From JBLXBZ01 sp048265185 (GTDB taxonomy: Bacteria; Pseudomonadota; Alphaproteobacteria; Rhizobiales; Stappiaceae): DNA of 46,835 nucleotides. The DNA is taken from positions 1-46,835 of the forward strand of contig JBLXBZ010000014.1 of NCBI GenBank assembly GCA_048265185.1, in the 5' to 3' direction. Below, in pieces: positions 9,250-16,886 of the stretch. Made by a program: the position numbers and the translations under genes. Within the stretch, counting starts at the first letter, position 1. Every line of letters begins with the position of its first letter. The notes beneath the pieces were generated by a model. That model was not told where the DNA came from, made no database searches, and was given only the letters and a program-made list of their open reading frames with translations.

Positions 9250-9557
9250 ACGCTGATTACGAAGCTTTGGTTGCAAGGATCGAGCGGGTTGCCGCTCGCT
9301 GCGCGGAAGACAGTGAGTTTGCGGCTCACGAAGTCCGGCTGACAGGGCGCCCGGTGCAACGTGCCGTGACCAGCATTCACGCATCCAGACAAATGATTTC
9401 CAATCTTCACGCTGATTATCTCAGACACTTCGCCGCCTTCTATCTCCCGGATGAAGTTGGATGGACGGTCATGGAGGTTATCGGGGGCGACCCTTCCCTA
9501 GTAATCACGGGGATCAGGACGCCGAGGGCAGAAACACACACAGAAGGAGGGACATAA
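9246..9557 (+). CDS. Hypothetical protein
   Basis: A 103-residue, largely helical protein starting at TTG within a TTGA overlap. Its stop overlaps the next start (TAATG), so it sits inside a coupled chain. No motif recognised. Confidence 0.72.
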   Translation: MNADYEALVARIERVAARCAEDSEFAAHEVRLTGRPVQRAVTSIHASRQMISNLHADYLRHFAAFYLPDEVGWTVMEVIGGDPSLVITGIRTPRAETHTEGGT

Positions 9558-9907
9558 TGCAGGACCAAATCGCATTCCGAATGGGCCGCGCTCTCTACAT
9601 GGCGACCGGAGAAGACCCGAACGCTAAGCCGTTTGAAGAACTGCGCCCTGAGATCGCCGCCTACTGGGAGGCCCGGGGGAACGCCATCGCAGAAGAAGCG
9701 GGAGTCCGCGAGCTGGCCGGGGCCGCTACATGCGCGCTGATGGCCCTTGAGACCGCACCGGTAAAAGGGACTGAAAACTATAAGGCGGCGGCGCTGCTCA
9801 TGATCACGCTTTCCCGCATCGGCTTCGGGGGCGCGGTGCCCGGCCCGGACCCGGTTGCGGAATCACCAAGACTTGCTTTCAAAACAATCAAAGGAGGATT
9901 GTCCTAA
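9557..9907 (+). CDS. Hypothetical helical protein
   Basis: A 116-residue protein with ATG 9557 after AAGGAGG. Ala-rich helices (ELAGAATCALMALE); family not recognised. TAATG overlaps at both ends mark it as part of the 8-10.8 kb operon. Confidence 0.75.
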   Translation: MQDQIAFRMGRALYMATGEDPNAKPFEELRPEIAAYWEARGNAIAEEAGVRELAGAATCALMALETAPVKGTENYKAAALLMITLSRIGFGGAVPGPDPVAESPRLAFKTIKGGLS

Positions 9908-10833
9908 TGGACTATAAACAAGTTTTCAATTCCCGCACTGAACAAGGTGTGTCAATTGTTGAAAACAAACTGATCAACATTGCAAACGATCAGTTTGACA
10001 CGATGCTTGCCGACATCACGACAAAAACATCCCGCATCAACTTTCTGGAGGATCAGCGGGAGAAAGCCAGCAACCGGATTGGCGCCCTCGAAAGCGCTGT
10101 AAAGGAAAAGGACGGGGCCATTGACGCCCTTGAATGCCGGGTTAAGCGGCAGCTTGCCGAGATTGTCCGCGCTGGCGGTAACTTGGATTCCGCTTGCGCT
10201 GCATTGTCCAAGATGAAGGCCCGGGCGGAAACCGCAGAGTCATCGTTTAACGCCCGGGTTGCCTCCGATTACCGGCTTGAACAGGCTAATGCAGAGATCG
10301 CAAGCTTGAAAAACCGACTGACTTTCCGGGGCGAGCAAGTGAAGATTCTACAGGCTGATAAGAAAGCGATGGAGTCGCATATGGGGCAACTTCGCCAGTC
10401 TGTCAAAGAGGTACGGGAAGAAAAAAACAAGCTGGCGGACCACCACCAAAAACAACTGGTTGAATGGGCGCGGCGCCTCCAGTGCTACAAAAACCGGCTG
10501 GCCCAGAAGACATGCCCCCGTCGCCTTGGCTACGTTATTGAGAGTGCTGAAGGGTTTATGCCCTTGCAGGATCAGGCAAAGGGCGGGACCGTAACCATAT
10601 CTGAAGCGGGCTATACACAGGCGTTTGGGCGGGTTCTTCGGCCCTTGCGGCCTGAGCATGGCCGGTGCCGGTGTGCCGAGGTTAAAGCCGTAAAAAACAC
10701 CAAAGAAGAAAAGGCCGAGTGCTGGAACTTCGGTCAGGAAATCGGCAAGGCCATGCTTGAAGCGTGGCGGGACGAAAAGCCAGCGGTTAAAACCGTGATG
10801 ATCGAGGGAATTCCGGTTCACTTCCCCGCTTAA
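9907..10833 (+). CDS. Coiled-coil protein
   Basis: A 308-residue protein with a long heptad-rich segment at about 40-200 (repeating E/K/L, for example LEDQREKASNRIGALESAV), then a basic Cys-containing region (KTCPRRLG) and a compact C-terminal domain. A structural or scaffold role among early proteins is possible; no enzyme motif. AGGAGG precedes ATG. Last gene of this operon. Confidence 0.82.
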   Translation: MDYKQVFNSRTEQGVSIVENKLINIANDQFDTMLADITTKTSRINFLEDQREKASNRIGALESAVKEKDGAIDALECRVKRQLAEIVRAGGNLDSACAALSKMKARAETAESSFNARVASDYRLEQANAEIASLKNRLTFRGEQVKILQADKKAMESHMGQLRQSVKEVREEKNKLADHHQKQLVEWARRLQCYKNRLAQKTCPRRLGYVIESAEGFMPLQDQAKGGTVTISEAGYTQAFGRVLRPLRPEHGRCRCAEVKAVKNTKEEKAECWNFGQEIGKAMLEAWRDEKPAVKTVMIEGIPVHFPA

Positions 10834-10836
10834 CCG

Positions 10837-10911
10837 TTGACAAGGCCGCTTGTGCGCGAGATAACATTAGCCAGAATGGAAATTGACTGGCTAATGTGTT
10901 TCCCATTATGA
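10837..10911 (+). promoter_or_regulatory. Tandem promoters with hairpin/operator
   Basis: First promoter: TTGACA (10837-10842), 17 bases, GATAAC. Second: TTGACT (10883-10888), 17 bases, TTATGA (10906-10911). Between them ATTAGCCAG / CTGGCTAAT (10866-10874 and 10887-10895) is a perfect 9-base inverted repeat and includes a diverged operator arm AGCCAGAATGGAAATTGA. Confidence 0.65.
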
Positions 10912-10937
10912 GCGAGAGGAAAAAGGAACAAAAGCGA

Positions 10938-11168
10938 ATGATGGGAATGACGATTTCTGAATGGTTCGATTGGCTTTGCCACTGCGTTGGCTTGCTGCCC
11001 GGGGCTCAGGCTACAGCCTTTTGGATTCAGAACAGGTGCCGGGTTCCCGGCCGACCTGAAGGCGACGAAACCTATGGGCTACCGAAAGACATTTCGGTTC
11101 TCGAATTTCAATATCCGGAATATGCGCAGGCGATGGCCCGGCCGCACTCAGGAAGGAGGGTTGTTTGA
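10938..11168 (+). CDS. Hypothetical protein
   Basis: A 76-residue protein. ATG 10938 chosen because AAAAGGAAC lies correctly upstream and the second promoter would start transcription near 10918; an ATG at 10908 is possible. Trp/Cys-rich N-terminus (SEWFDWLCHCVG) could be an amphipathic helix. Unrecognised. Confidence 0.65.
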   Translation: MMGMTISEWFDWLCHCVGLLPGAQATAFWIQNRCRVPGRPEGDETYGLPKDISVLEFQYPEYAQAMARPHSGRRVV

Positions 11169-11414
11169 TTGGTTGATAACAAGGTTGAAGGGGTGCCGAC
11201 GCACCTTGATAAAGTGGGGGCCCGTCTCACCACGGGTTGCACTGTCGCTTTTGCGGGGCTCGCCGGTCCTAGTGGGGTTCTTCGCACCGGGAAAGTTGAA
11301 TTTATTACACCTTACGGGGGCATAGGCGTTCGCATGCCGGGTGGGACTTTGGCTATAAAAAAACCGCATACCATTGCCGTCCTGAAGGAAGGGGCTCCCC
11401 ATGAAAATCAATAA
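11169..11414 (+). CDS. Hypothetical small beta-rich protein
   Basis: An 81-residue protein starting at TTG directly after the upstream TGA, nine bases from AAGGAGG. Gly-rich strands (GVLRTGKVEFITPYGGIGV) suggest a small beta barrel. Overlaps the next gene by 14 bases. Confidence 0.7.
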   Translation: MVDNKVEGVPTHLDKVGARLTTGCTVAFAGLAGPSGVLRTGKVEFITPYGGIGVRMPGGTLAIKKPHTIAVLKEGAPHENQ

Positions 11415-11715
11415 GCGCTACAGGGCCGACCAGTGGCGGGACATGAGCCCCGGGGACCGGCTTGAACGGCTCCCCGTTTATCACAGCCTGATTATGTGGT
11501 TGGTGGCCTTCTTTATGATGCTTGGTGTTTTCCCCATGATCGCGTTTAAGAAGCGAAACCGGGGTTATTATGTGAAAGAGTTTGTTGGAGTCCTTACGTC
11601 AGGCTTTGCCAAACATCTTCGCAATAAGGTCCGGGGCTCCCGGACGTTGCCCCGGGCTTGGTGGAAGGACGTTGGATTGCGCGAGCATCTGGCTAAAAGA
11701 GCGGCCGCATGTTGA
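11401..11715 (+). CDS. Small membrane protein
   Basis: A 104-residue protein with one clear transmembrane segment (SLIMWLVAFFMMLGVFPMIAF in part, about 29-50) flanked by basic residues. It lies just upstream of a methyltransferase and overlaps it. Family unknown. Confidence 0.72.
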   Translation: MKINKRYRADQWRDMSPGDRLERLPVYHSLIMWLVAFFMMLGVFPMIAFKKRNRGYYVKEFVGVLTSGFAKHLRNKVRGSRTLPRAWWKDVGLREHLAKRAAAC

Positions 11716-12440
11716 GCATTCCATACAAGCGCAAAGAGCAAATAGGCGATGCAACGCTCTATCTGGGCGATTGCAGCGAAGTCATGGCGACCTTGCCGCA
11801 TGTTGATGCTGTTGTGACTGATCCGCCGTATGGGATCGGCGAGGCGGCTGGAAATAATGCAAGCCGGTGTAATCTAGCTGCAGCCAGAGATTACGGCAAT
11901 CTGGACTGGGACAATAAACCCGCATCGCCGGAACAGATCGCGGCAATACGGGCAGCATCAACATGGCAGATCATCTTCGGCGGTAATTACTTCAATCTAC
12001 CCCCAACGCCGTGTTGGCTGGTTTGGGACAAAAAGAACGGCGCCGCCGATTTTGCCGACTGCGAACTTGCGTGGACGAACCTAAAAAAAGCCGTTCGCAA
12101 AATAGAATATATGTGGAACGGGATGCTTCGCGCAAACAACGAGCCGCGCGGGGATCATCCCACACAAAAACCAGTCGGGGTTATGAAGTGGTGCATTGAA
12201 CACCTACCGGACTCTTGCGGGACCATCCTTGACCCTTTCATGGGTAGCGGAACCACCGGAGTCGCATGCGCAAAACTTGGCCGCAAGTTTATCGGCATAG
12301 AGCTTGAAGAAAAATATTTTGATAGTGCTTGCAGGCGAATTTCCGACGCTTACAGCCAGCCTGATTTTTTTGTGAGTCAGCCTAAGAACAAAAAAATCAC
12401 TGTCAAACCGGATTGTTTGTTTGAGGGCGCCGCATGTTGA
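11709..12440 (+). CDS. DNA methyltransferase (DPPY, beta-type order)
   Basis: A 243-residue S-adenosylmethionine-dependent DNA methyltransferase. Catalytic motif IV VVTDPPYG is near residue 38 and the cofactor motif DPFMGSGTTG near residue 178, followed by FIGIELEEKYF. This order is the beta class, which makes N6-methyladenine or N4-methylcytosine. HPTQKP before motif I supports the assignment. No restriction partner is nearby, so it probably protects phage DNA or marks it. ATGTTGA junctions link it to neighbours on both sides. Confidence 0.94.
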   Translation: MLSIPYKRKEQIGDATLYLGDCSEVMATLPHVDAVVTDPPYGIGEAAGNNASRCNLAAARDYGNLDWDNKPASPEQIAAIRAASTWQIIFGGNYFNLPPTPCWLVWDKKNGAADFADCELAWTNLKKAVRKIEYMWNGMLRANNEPRGDHPTQKPVGVMKWCIEHLPDSCGTILDPFMGSGTTGVACAKLGRKFIGIELEEKYFDSACRRISDAYSQPDFFVSQPKNKKITVKPDCLFEGAAC

Positions 12441-12613
12441 GCCGGGCTTTTGAAACCCCATGGTTCGCGTGGCGTCCTGTCTGGACCGTTGACGCCGGTT
12501 GGACGTGGTTGCGGCAAGTTTACCGGGTGCCATCACTGGCTAAAATAAGTGAGCCCCCCGGTATCTCTGAGATTGTAATCAATGGTCATGAATACCGGAA
12601 AAACCCATGTTGA
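12434..12613 (+). CDS. Small Trp-rich hypothetical protein
   Basis: A 59-residue protein overlapping the methyltransferase end by seven bases and the next gene by seven. Seven Trp lie in the first 25 residues (TPWFAWRPVW). The double ATGTTGA overlap, same as for its neighbours, supports translation. No family recognised. Confidence 0.6.
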   Translation: MLSRAFETPWFAWRPVWTVDAGWTWLRQVYRVPSLAKISEPPGISEIVINGHEYRKNPC

Positions 12614-12915
12614 AGAGTCTTTGGCGCTCGCTGTTCGGCCCGGCGCAATCGGGGGAGCCCCCCCGGGCGCATGCCCTACGGCTTGACGGGTCAACGAGTG
12701 GAGCCGCCGCCGTCGCCTCTTGGGTCAATTCCTTTGATGATGCAAATGCAGGACCTACCGCCGATTACACGATTGTTGACGGTGTGATGATTGATTTCAT
12801 GCTTTGGGGGCCGGGCGGGCCGCAGATCGGGCTTAAAGGTGATTTTGTGGTTCGGGAGCAAGATGGAACTTTCAAAATCCTAAGAGAGCAAGAATTTTCA
12901 AAGTGGTATTGCTGA
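12607..12915 (+). CDS. Conserved phage hypothetical protein
   Basis: A 102-residue protein. GLKGDFVVREQDGTFKILRE with a final F..WY resembles the GDWIIRG-GEFYPC-F type proteins seen in many phages, function unknown. It closes the methyltransferase operon. Confidence 0.75.
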   Translation: MLKSLWRSLFGPAQSGEPPRAHALRLDGSTSGAAAVASWVNSFDDANAGPTADYTIVDGVMIDFMLWGPGGPQIGLKGDFVVREQDGTFKILREQEFSKWYC

Positions 12916-12954
12916 TTTGTGAAAGAAGTAGAGTTTCCGTTTCTGGCATTAGTT

Positions 12955-12977
12955 TACTTAACCTCACTATAGGGAGT
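12955..12977 (+). promoter_or_regulatory. T7/T3-type phage promoter match
   Basis: By hand, 17 of 23 positions agree with the T7 class III consensus and 17 of 23 with the T3 promoter; CTCACTATAGGGAG (12963-12976) is identical to T7. The +1 G would be 12972. The GGGAG also serves as ribosome site for the ATG at 12983, so part of the match has another explanation. Confidence 0.5.
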
Positions 12978-12982
12978 CTTAA

Positions 12983-13174
12983 ATGAGAACGCCTGAAATC
13001 TTTCTTGACCAGTTTAGTCGCCGCGTCTGTGTTGGAGTGCCGAAGGACTTCACACCGGCAGAGGTCGAGCGGATCGCAGAGAAGGCGCTCCCGGGCGTTG
13101 AGCGCATCACTCGGAACGGTGTCGTTCACGCGGTGCTGATCGAGACCTTCCGGGAGGTAGGAAGAGATGACTGA
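12983..13174 (+). CDS. Hypothetical protein
   Basis: A 63-residue protein with ATG seven bases after GGGAG. One likely beta-alpha-beta unit (RVCVGVPKDFTPAEVERIAEKAL). Overlaps the next start (ATGACTGA). Confidence 0.7.
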   Translation: MRTPEIFLDQFSRRVCVGVPKDFTPAEVERIAEKALPGVERITRNGVVHAVLIETFREVGRDD

Positions 13175-13400
13175 TGTTTATAATGTGCTGGTAGCGGGCG
13201 CGATGCTCTCCCCCGGGAGAGACCCAAATAGATATATGGCGGTTCTCACCGTCAAGGATGCTCAAGACGCGGTTACAGAGCTGGACCGGCTACGCCTGCT
13301 GATCAAACATTTCCACGCCGGGGGAACCTTGCTTGAACTGGATGATGAAATGCAGGCCCTTGCCACGGCTTACCTTTTCTGGGAACCGGGCAATGGTTGA
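13167..13400 (+). CDS. Hypothetical protein, paralogue A
   Basis: A 77-residue protein. It shares PGRD, LTVKDAQDA, E..RLR.L, HF and GG with the next protein at aligned positions, so the two are tandem paralogues. Unknown role. Confidence 0.75.
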   Translation: MTDVYNVLVAGAMLSPGRDPNRYMAVLTVKDAQDAVTELDRLRLLIKHFHAGGTLLELDDEMQALATAYLFWEPGNG

Positions 13401-13445
13401 AGTATTAACGGGGTTGGCCGGGTAGCCGGTGCCCAAGGGGGGACA

Positions 13446-13679
13446 ATGATCGACATTTTTGTACGCCTACGCAAAGCCAGTGTTATAGTTCCCGGCCGTG
13501 ATATATATAAATCCAGTTCCGGTCTATCCGTTAAAGATGCGATTGACGCTTATGCGGAGATGATCAGGTTAAGAAGGCTAATGATTCACTTCTTTGGTGG
13601 CGGTCATCATCTTGACCTTACAGAAGCCGATTCTGATGCGGTGTTTTCTCATATTGAGGCGGATTCTAAAAGTGGATGA
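13446..13679 (+). CDS. Hypothetical protein, paralogue B
   Basis: A 77-residue protein of the same length as its upstream paralogue, with VPGRD, LSVKDAIDA, RLRRL, HFFGGG in register. GGGGGGAC precedes ATG. Divergence suggests an old duplication. Confidence 0.75.
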   Translation: MIDIFVRLRKASVIVPGRDIYKSSSGLSVKDAIDAYAEMIRLRRLMIHFFGGGHHLDLTEADSDAVFSHIEADSKSG

Positions 13680-13824
13680 TCGTTTATTCCAGTGCATCCG
13701 CGATATGGTGACTCTGGCTAAGCGGGAAGGCTCAACAAGGTCACAGGTTTATCGTGCAATGCGTTCGGCCGGGTTTACCGCCGAAGAGATTTCAAAATCT
13801 CTAGGTGAAATTCTCAGAAAGTAA
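13672..13824 (+). CDS. Small HTH-like hypothetical protein
   Basis: A 50-residue protein starting at GTG and overlapping the previous stop. TRSQVYRAMRSAGFTAEEISKSL reads like a helix-turn-helix or a coiled helical pair. GAGGCGG lies upstream. An earlier in-frame start at 13594 would overlap the upstream gene deeply and is less likely. Confidence 0.6.
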   Translation: MDDRLFQCIRDMVTLAKREGSTRSQVYRAMRSAGFTAEEISKSLGEILRK

Positions 13825-13853
13825 TTGATATTAATTTCTGTTTCGTCTATTTT
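13825..13853 (+). promoter_or_regulatory. Cassette promoter with operator arm
   Basis: TTGATA (13825-13830), 17-base spacer with TAATTTCTGTTTCGTC, TATTTT (13848-13853). Upstream arm is degenerate. Confidence 0.75.
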
Positions 13854-13889
13854 GATTTCGAATGAATCATATATGTGAGGGGGCGACCC

Positions 13890-14024
13890 ATGGATAAAGC
13901 TTTCGCGGCTCTATTGATAGCAGTCTGCATTACCGGCTTTGCATACGAATCTTTCGGGAAATGGCTCGATAGGGCTTACCCGGTTGATGTTAACGGTTGC
14001 CAAGTGAGCGTCACACCCGGCTAA
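13890..14024 (+). CDS. Small membrane peptide
   Basis: A 44-residue protein preceded by GAGGGGG. Residues 4-18 (AFAALLIAVCITGFA) form a transmembrane helix, followed by a short polar tail with one Cys. First gene behind the 13825 promoter. Function unknown. Confidence 0.65.
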   Translation: MDKAFAALLIAVCITGFAYESFGKWLDRAYPVDVNGCQVSVTPG

Positions 14025-14045
14025 ACGGCTTAGAATTGGGGGTTA

Positions 14046-14633
14046 ATGAAGATGAATGATGGAACAAGCGCAAGGAAGTGGACCTTCCAGCCTCGCATGG
14101 TCACTTGGCTTTTTCGGTGCTTTGACAGAAAAACAGCCAACAGCAAGACGGAGCGGAGTCACCGGTTCGGTGAAGAAGCTATTGAGTTATTGCAGGCCGC
14201 TGAATGCCCTGAACAGGATGTTATTGACCTTGTTCGCTATGTCTACGGGCGCCCTGTAGGCGAGCTACGCCAAGAGGTGGGCGGGGTCATGACCACGCTG
14301 ACCGCACTCTGTCACGCGCATGATGTTTGCTTGGTGGACGCGGCCGAGGCCGAGCTTGCGCGGATCAACACAAAGATTCCGGAAATCAGGGCGAAGCACG
14401 CGGCGAAGAAAAAAGATTCAGCACTTCCCGGATATGCCGAACAGCCGAAGGAAAGACCACTTTCCGGGTGGTCTTTCCCTGAAGACCTGATTGGACGGTC
14501 GTTTCCGTCTCTTATGTGGTGGCGGATTGGATTGGGTTATTCCAAGGCATTCGTTGATGTAGTGGGCTCTGACGTTCGCCGCGCAATCGGCCTAAAGTGG
14601 AAAGACAAGTTCTTCTTTGGGCTGCTCACTTAG
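14046..14633 (+). CDS. MazG-like nucleotide pyrophosphohydrolase
   Basis: A 195-residue protein. RSHRFGEEAIELLQ followed by RPVGELRQEVGGVMTTLTALC and AELARI is the all-alpha NTP pyrophosphohydrolase pattern, closely like phage MazG-type proteins. The second metal motif reads EVGGV where many family members have ExxD, a variant common in phage copies. These enzymes cleave (d)NTPs or alarmones. The C-terminal 60 residues are extra and end in a hydrophobic segment. Confidence 0.82.
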   Translation: MKMNDGTSARKWTFQPRMVTWLFRCFDRKTANSKTERSHRFGEEAIELLQAAECPEQDVIDLVRYVYGRPVGELRQEVGGVMTTLTALCHAHDVCLVDAAEAELARINTKIPEIRAKHAAKKKDSALPGYAEQPKERPLSGWSFPEDLIGRSFPSLMWWRIGLGYSKAFVDVVGSDVRRAIGLKWKDKFFFGLLT

Positions 14634-14645
14634 TTTGCCCGGCAA

Positions 14646-14664
14646 ATAACCAAAACAGAAAGGA
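14646..14664 (+). promoter_or_regulatory. Isolated operator arm
   Basis: ATAACCAAAACAGAAAGGA matches one arm of the dispersed operator and merges into the ribosome site of the next gene; no -35/-10 pair is evident. Confidence 0.45.
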
Positions 14665-14670
14665 TCGGCT

Positions 14671-14988
14671 ATGAGTGATTTTGAGAAGATCGCCTTCAAG
14701 GATGTCTCCGACCAGATCAGGCACCAAGAGGCACTTGATGAACTAAATCCCGGGGCATACCGGAAAGACCGAAGTCTTGCTGAAATGGTGGCCTATATCA
14801 CGGCATACGCGGGGCGGGCGGTCCCGATGGAGCGGAATGAACGGCAGGGTGAAACGCCATACCGGAACTTGGTGAAGGTGGCGGCGCTGGCGATTGTAGC
14901 GCTTGAAGAACTGAGCCGGGCGGAAGCCATGAGCCAATTTGGGCTTCCGGTTGATCAGGCTCAAAAGCTCTTGGATATTGTCGCGTGA
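14671..14988 (+). CDS. Conserved phage hypothetical protein
   Basis: A 105-residue protein. YRNLVKVAALAIVALEEL resembles the NLxxVAALAxAAIExL helix of small phage proteins often placed beside MazG-like genes. Role unknown. GTGA overlap with the following kinase-like gene. Confidence 0.75.
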   Translation: MSDFEKIAFKDVSDQIRHQEALDELNPGAYRKDRSLAEMVAYITAYAGRAVPMERNERQGETPYRNLVKVAALAIVALEELSRAEAMSQFGLPVDQAQKLLDIVA

Positions 14989-15470
14989 ACTACGCAACAC
15001 CTTCCGAGGGTAACCGGCACCGGGGTTCCGCATGGTCCGTCAACAAAGGCGCGCTCAGTGATGCGCTTAAGTGCTTCGTCGGCGAGCTGGTAGGAGAGGG
15101 CGCGTATAGGGCTGTTTTTGAATTCGCGCTTGATCCTCAATTCGTGGTCAAGATTGAATTCGGGGACCGGTCTTTTTGCAATGTCCGGGAGTGGGCAACG
15201 TGGCATGACGTGAAGGACCAAAAGGCGGCAAAGTGGTTTGCGCCCTGTCGCTGGATCAGCCCGGGCGGCTCGGCCTTGGTGCAGCGCCGGACAACCCCAC
15301 TTGAACCGGGGAACCGGCCGCGCAAAATCCCTTATTGGATGACCGACCGAAAGGCCGAAAATTATGGGACAATCGACGGTCAGTTTTGTTGCCATGATTA
15401 TGCGTTTATGGATTTTGATAGCGAGATGACCGGACGGCCGCGCCTCTCCCCGGCTCACTGGAGAAACTAG
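14985..15470 (+). CDS. Compact kinase-fold protein
   Basis: A 161-residue protein starting at GTG. VGEGAYRAVFEF resembles a glycine loop, VVKIEF the ATP-binding lysine strand, NVREWATW the helix-C glutamate, SALVQRRTTPL a hinge, MTDRKAENYG a catalytic loop (compare HRDLKPEN) and CHDYAFMDF the DFG position. The order fits a minimal protein-kinase fold, about half the usual size. It could phosphorylate a host target or be a pseudokinase. Assigned by motif reading only. Confidence 0.6.
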   Translation: MNYATPSEGNRHRGSAWSVNKGALSDALKCFVGELVGEGAYRAVFEFALDPQFVVKIEFGDRSFCNVREWATWHDVKDQKAAKWFAPCRWISPGGSALVQRRTTPLEPGNRPRKIPYWMTDRKAENYGTIDGQFCCHDYAFMDFDSEMTGRPRLSPAHWRN

Positions 15471-15505
15471 ACTAGATAGCGCGTGAGACCGCGAGCGACG
15501 ATCAG

Positions 15506-15528
15506 GGGCAGGCTTTGGCTTGCCCTTT
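15506..15528 (+). terminator. Probable terminator
   Basis: Eight-base stem GGGCAGGC / GCTTGCCC (one G-T pair), loop TTTG, followed by a short TTTGG tract rather than a full T run. Confidence 0.45.
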
Positions 15529-15558
15529 GGTGTGTCCGGGGCCTATTTTTTCTAGGGG

Positions 15559-15634
15559 TTGTCAGCGGGGCTTAGAATGGGTTTTCTATTTTGTCTATTT
15601 TTCTGTTGACGGGCGTTTAGGGCGCTCCTAGTAT
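15559..15634 (+). promoter_or_regulatory. Promoter region with operator arms
   Basis: TTGTCA (15559-15564), 17 bases, TTTTCT; and TTGACG (15606-15611), 17 bases, TAGTAT (15629-15634). An arm-like TTCTATTTTGTCTA lies between the two. Confidence 0.5.
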
Positions 15635-15665
15635 CCGGTTATCAAATTCAAACGGAGAAGACGCC

Positions 15666-15911
15666 ATGACCGAGGGCAACAAGAATACAGCGCAGCGAAT
15701 TGTTAACGCTGAACAAGATTTTACCGAGATTTTAATGTTCTTGGGCGGCTGTTCTGTTGACGATGCAAGGATCGGTATGGCCTATTACCTGAAAAAGAAA
15801 ATCGCTAAACTTGATCCTGTTTCCGGGACCGTCCGGGTTGCTCATGGCGCTTTCTTGGACAAGGGCGCGATCTTGGAAGCTGTTTCTCTGGCTAAGAAAG
15901 AAAATGCTTGA
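15666..15911 (+). CDS. Hypothetical protein
   Basis: An 81-residue helical protein behind CGGAGAAG. Not recognised. Its stop overlaps the -35 of the next cassette promoter. Confidence 0.72.
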   Translation: MTEGNKNTAQRIVNAEQDFTEILMFLGGCSVDDARIGMAYYLKKKIAKLDPVSGTVRVAHGAFLDKGAILEAVSLAKKENA

Positions 15912-15936
15912 TCGCTTTTTCCGTTATGGCTAGTCT
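15908..15936 (+). promoter_or_regulatory. Cassette promoter
   Basis: TTGATC (15908-15913), 17-base spacer with TTTTTCCGTTATGGC, TAGTCT (15931-15936), then the shared leader CTGACTATCGGAACAGGAGA. Confidence 0.75.
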
Positions 15937-15962
15937 CTGACTATCGGAACAGGAGATAAAAA

Positions 15963-16241
15963 ATGGCTTCAATTGCTGAGATGACAGAGCGCGACGGGGG
16001 GATAGGCCCGAATGCAATGCAGATTAGAAAGCAGGCGTCGAGGGTAATCCGTGGAAAAATCCCTGCATATGTTCGCAAAGAACTACGCGAGGCGGTAAAG
16101 GCCGGTCATCTAGGCCATCTAAAAAAAGATGGGTTGAAGCCTGAAATTTTCTTTCATCCAGACCATAAAAACGGAGCCAAGGAAAGGCAGCGGCGGGAAG
16201 CTGAATATTCACTTAGCTGCATAAAAAACGTTTTTGCATAA
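15963..16241 (+). CDS. Hypothetical basic protein
   Basis: A 92-residue, Lys/Arg-rich protein after AGGAGAT. PAYVRKELREAVKAGHLGHLKKDGLKPEIFF suggests a helical nucleic-acid-binding domain, but no family is recognised. Confidence 0.72.
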   Translation: MASIAEMTERDGGIGPNAMQIRKQASRVIRGKIPAYVRKELREAVKAGHLGHLKKDGLKPEIFFHPDHKNGAKERQRREAEYSLSCIKNVFA

Positions 16242-16258
16242 AAGAGGAGTTACCAGCC

Positions 16259-16432
16259 ATGACCAAAGAACAGATCAAAGCCGCCCGGGCGGTCATCGCG
16301 GAAACCATGCCGGGAGCTGCCCGCGACCTTACGGACGATCAGATTGTAAAGCTTTGCCTGATCGCTCGCGATGTCCCGGCCGACCGGATCAAAGAAGCCG
16401 CTGGAGAGCTGCCGGATGCGACACAAACTTGA
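16259..16432 (+). CDS. Small helical hypothetical protein
   Basis: A 57-residue protein with AAGAGGAG upstream of ATG. Two helices typical of a small adaptor (LTDDQIVKLCLIARDVP). It overlaps the next gene by 17 bases. Confidence 0.68.
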   Translation: MTKEQIKAARAVIAETMPGAARDLTDDQIVKLCLIARDVPADRIKEAAGELPDATQT

Positions 16433-16712
16433 ACCCCATCAGAGAAAAGCCCTTAGAGCGCTGCGGAAGCTTTGTGCGGAAACCGGGGCAACACTGACGA
16501 TAGAAGAGGGCTCAGGGGTTTCAGAGGCTCGCCTAGAGGCTCCGAAAGGCCATAGGTGGGGCGGTGACCTTCATGAATATGTGGATGCCGCGTTTTTGCC
16601 TTGGCGGAATGATTTTGCCGACATGCTGGACAGAGCGCAATCGGAACCGGCTATGCCTTGCGATGACCCTGAATGCGAATGGTGTAGGCCAAAACCGGAA
16701 GAGGGGGATTGA
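16416..16712 (+). CDS. Hypothetical protein with C-terminal Cys motif
   Basis: A 98-residue protein; ATG 16416 lies seven bases after GGAGAG. The C-terminus CDDPECEWCRPKPE may bind a metal. Basic N-terminal helix (KLEPHQRKALRALRKL). Unknown. Confidence 0.7.
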   Translation: MRHKLEPHQRKALRALRKLCAETGATLTIEEGSGVSEARLEAPKGHRWGGDLHEYVDAAFLPWRNDFADMLDRAQSEPAMPCDDPECEWCRPKPEEGD

Positions 16713-16715
16713 CCG

Positions 16716-16886
16716 ATGCGCAATCAATACGGCGGGGACTGCTACCGGTGTGGCGAATGGGTTGAACCGAAAGGCGGGCACTTTGAGCGCTTCAATGGTG
16801 GTTGGCGGGTGCAGCATGCGGGTTGTGCGATCAGATACCGGGGAACGGTCGGACCAGCGGAATCGGGAGGGGAGACCGATGGATAA
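16716..16886 (+). CDS. Small zinc-finger protein
   Basis: A 56-residue protein with CYRCGEWV (residues 9-16) and a later H..GC, a compact treble-clef-like zinc site. It overlaps the next gene's start. Unknown role. Confidence 0.65.
   Translation: MRNQYGGDCYRCGEWVEPKGGHFERFNGGWRVQHAGCAIRYRGTVGPAESGGETDG

Noticed and set aside
16564..16878. Long upstream extension of the 16879 gene
   Set aside because: It would run antiphase through two other small genes with their own ribosome sites; GGGAGGGGAG lies right before ATG 16879.
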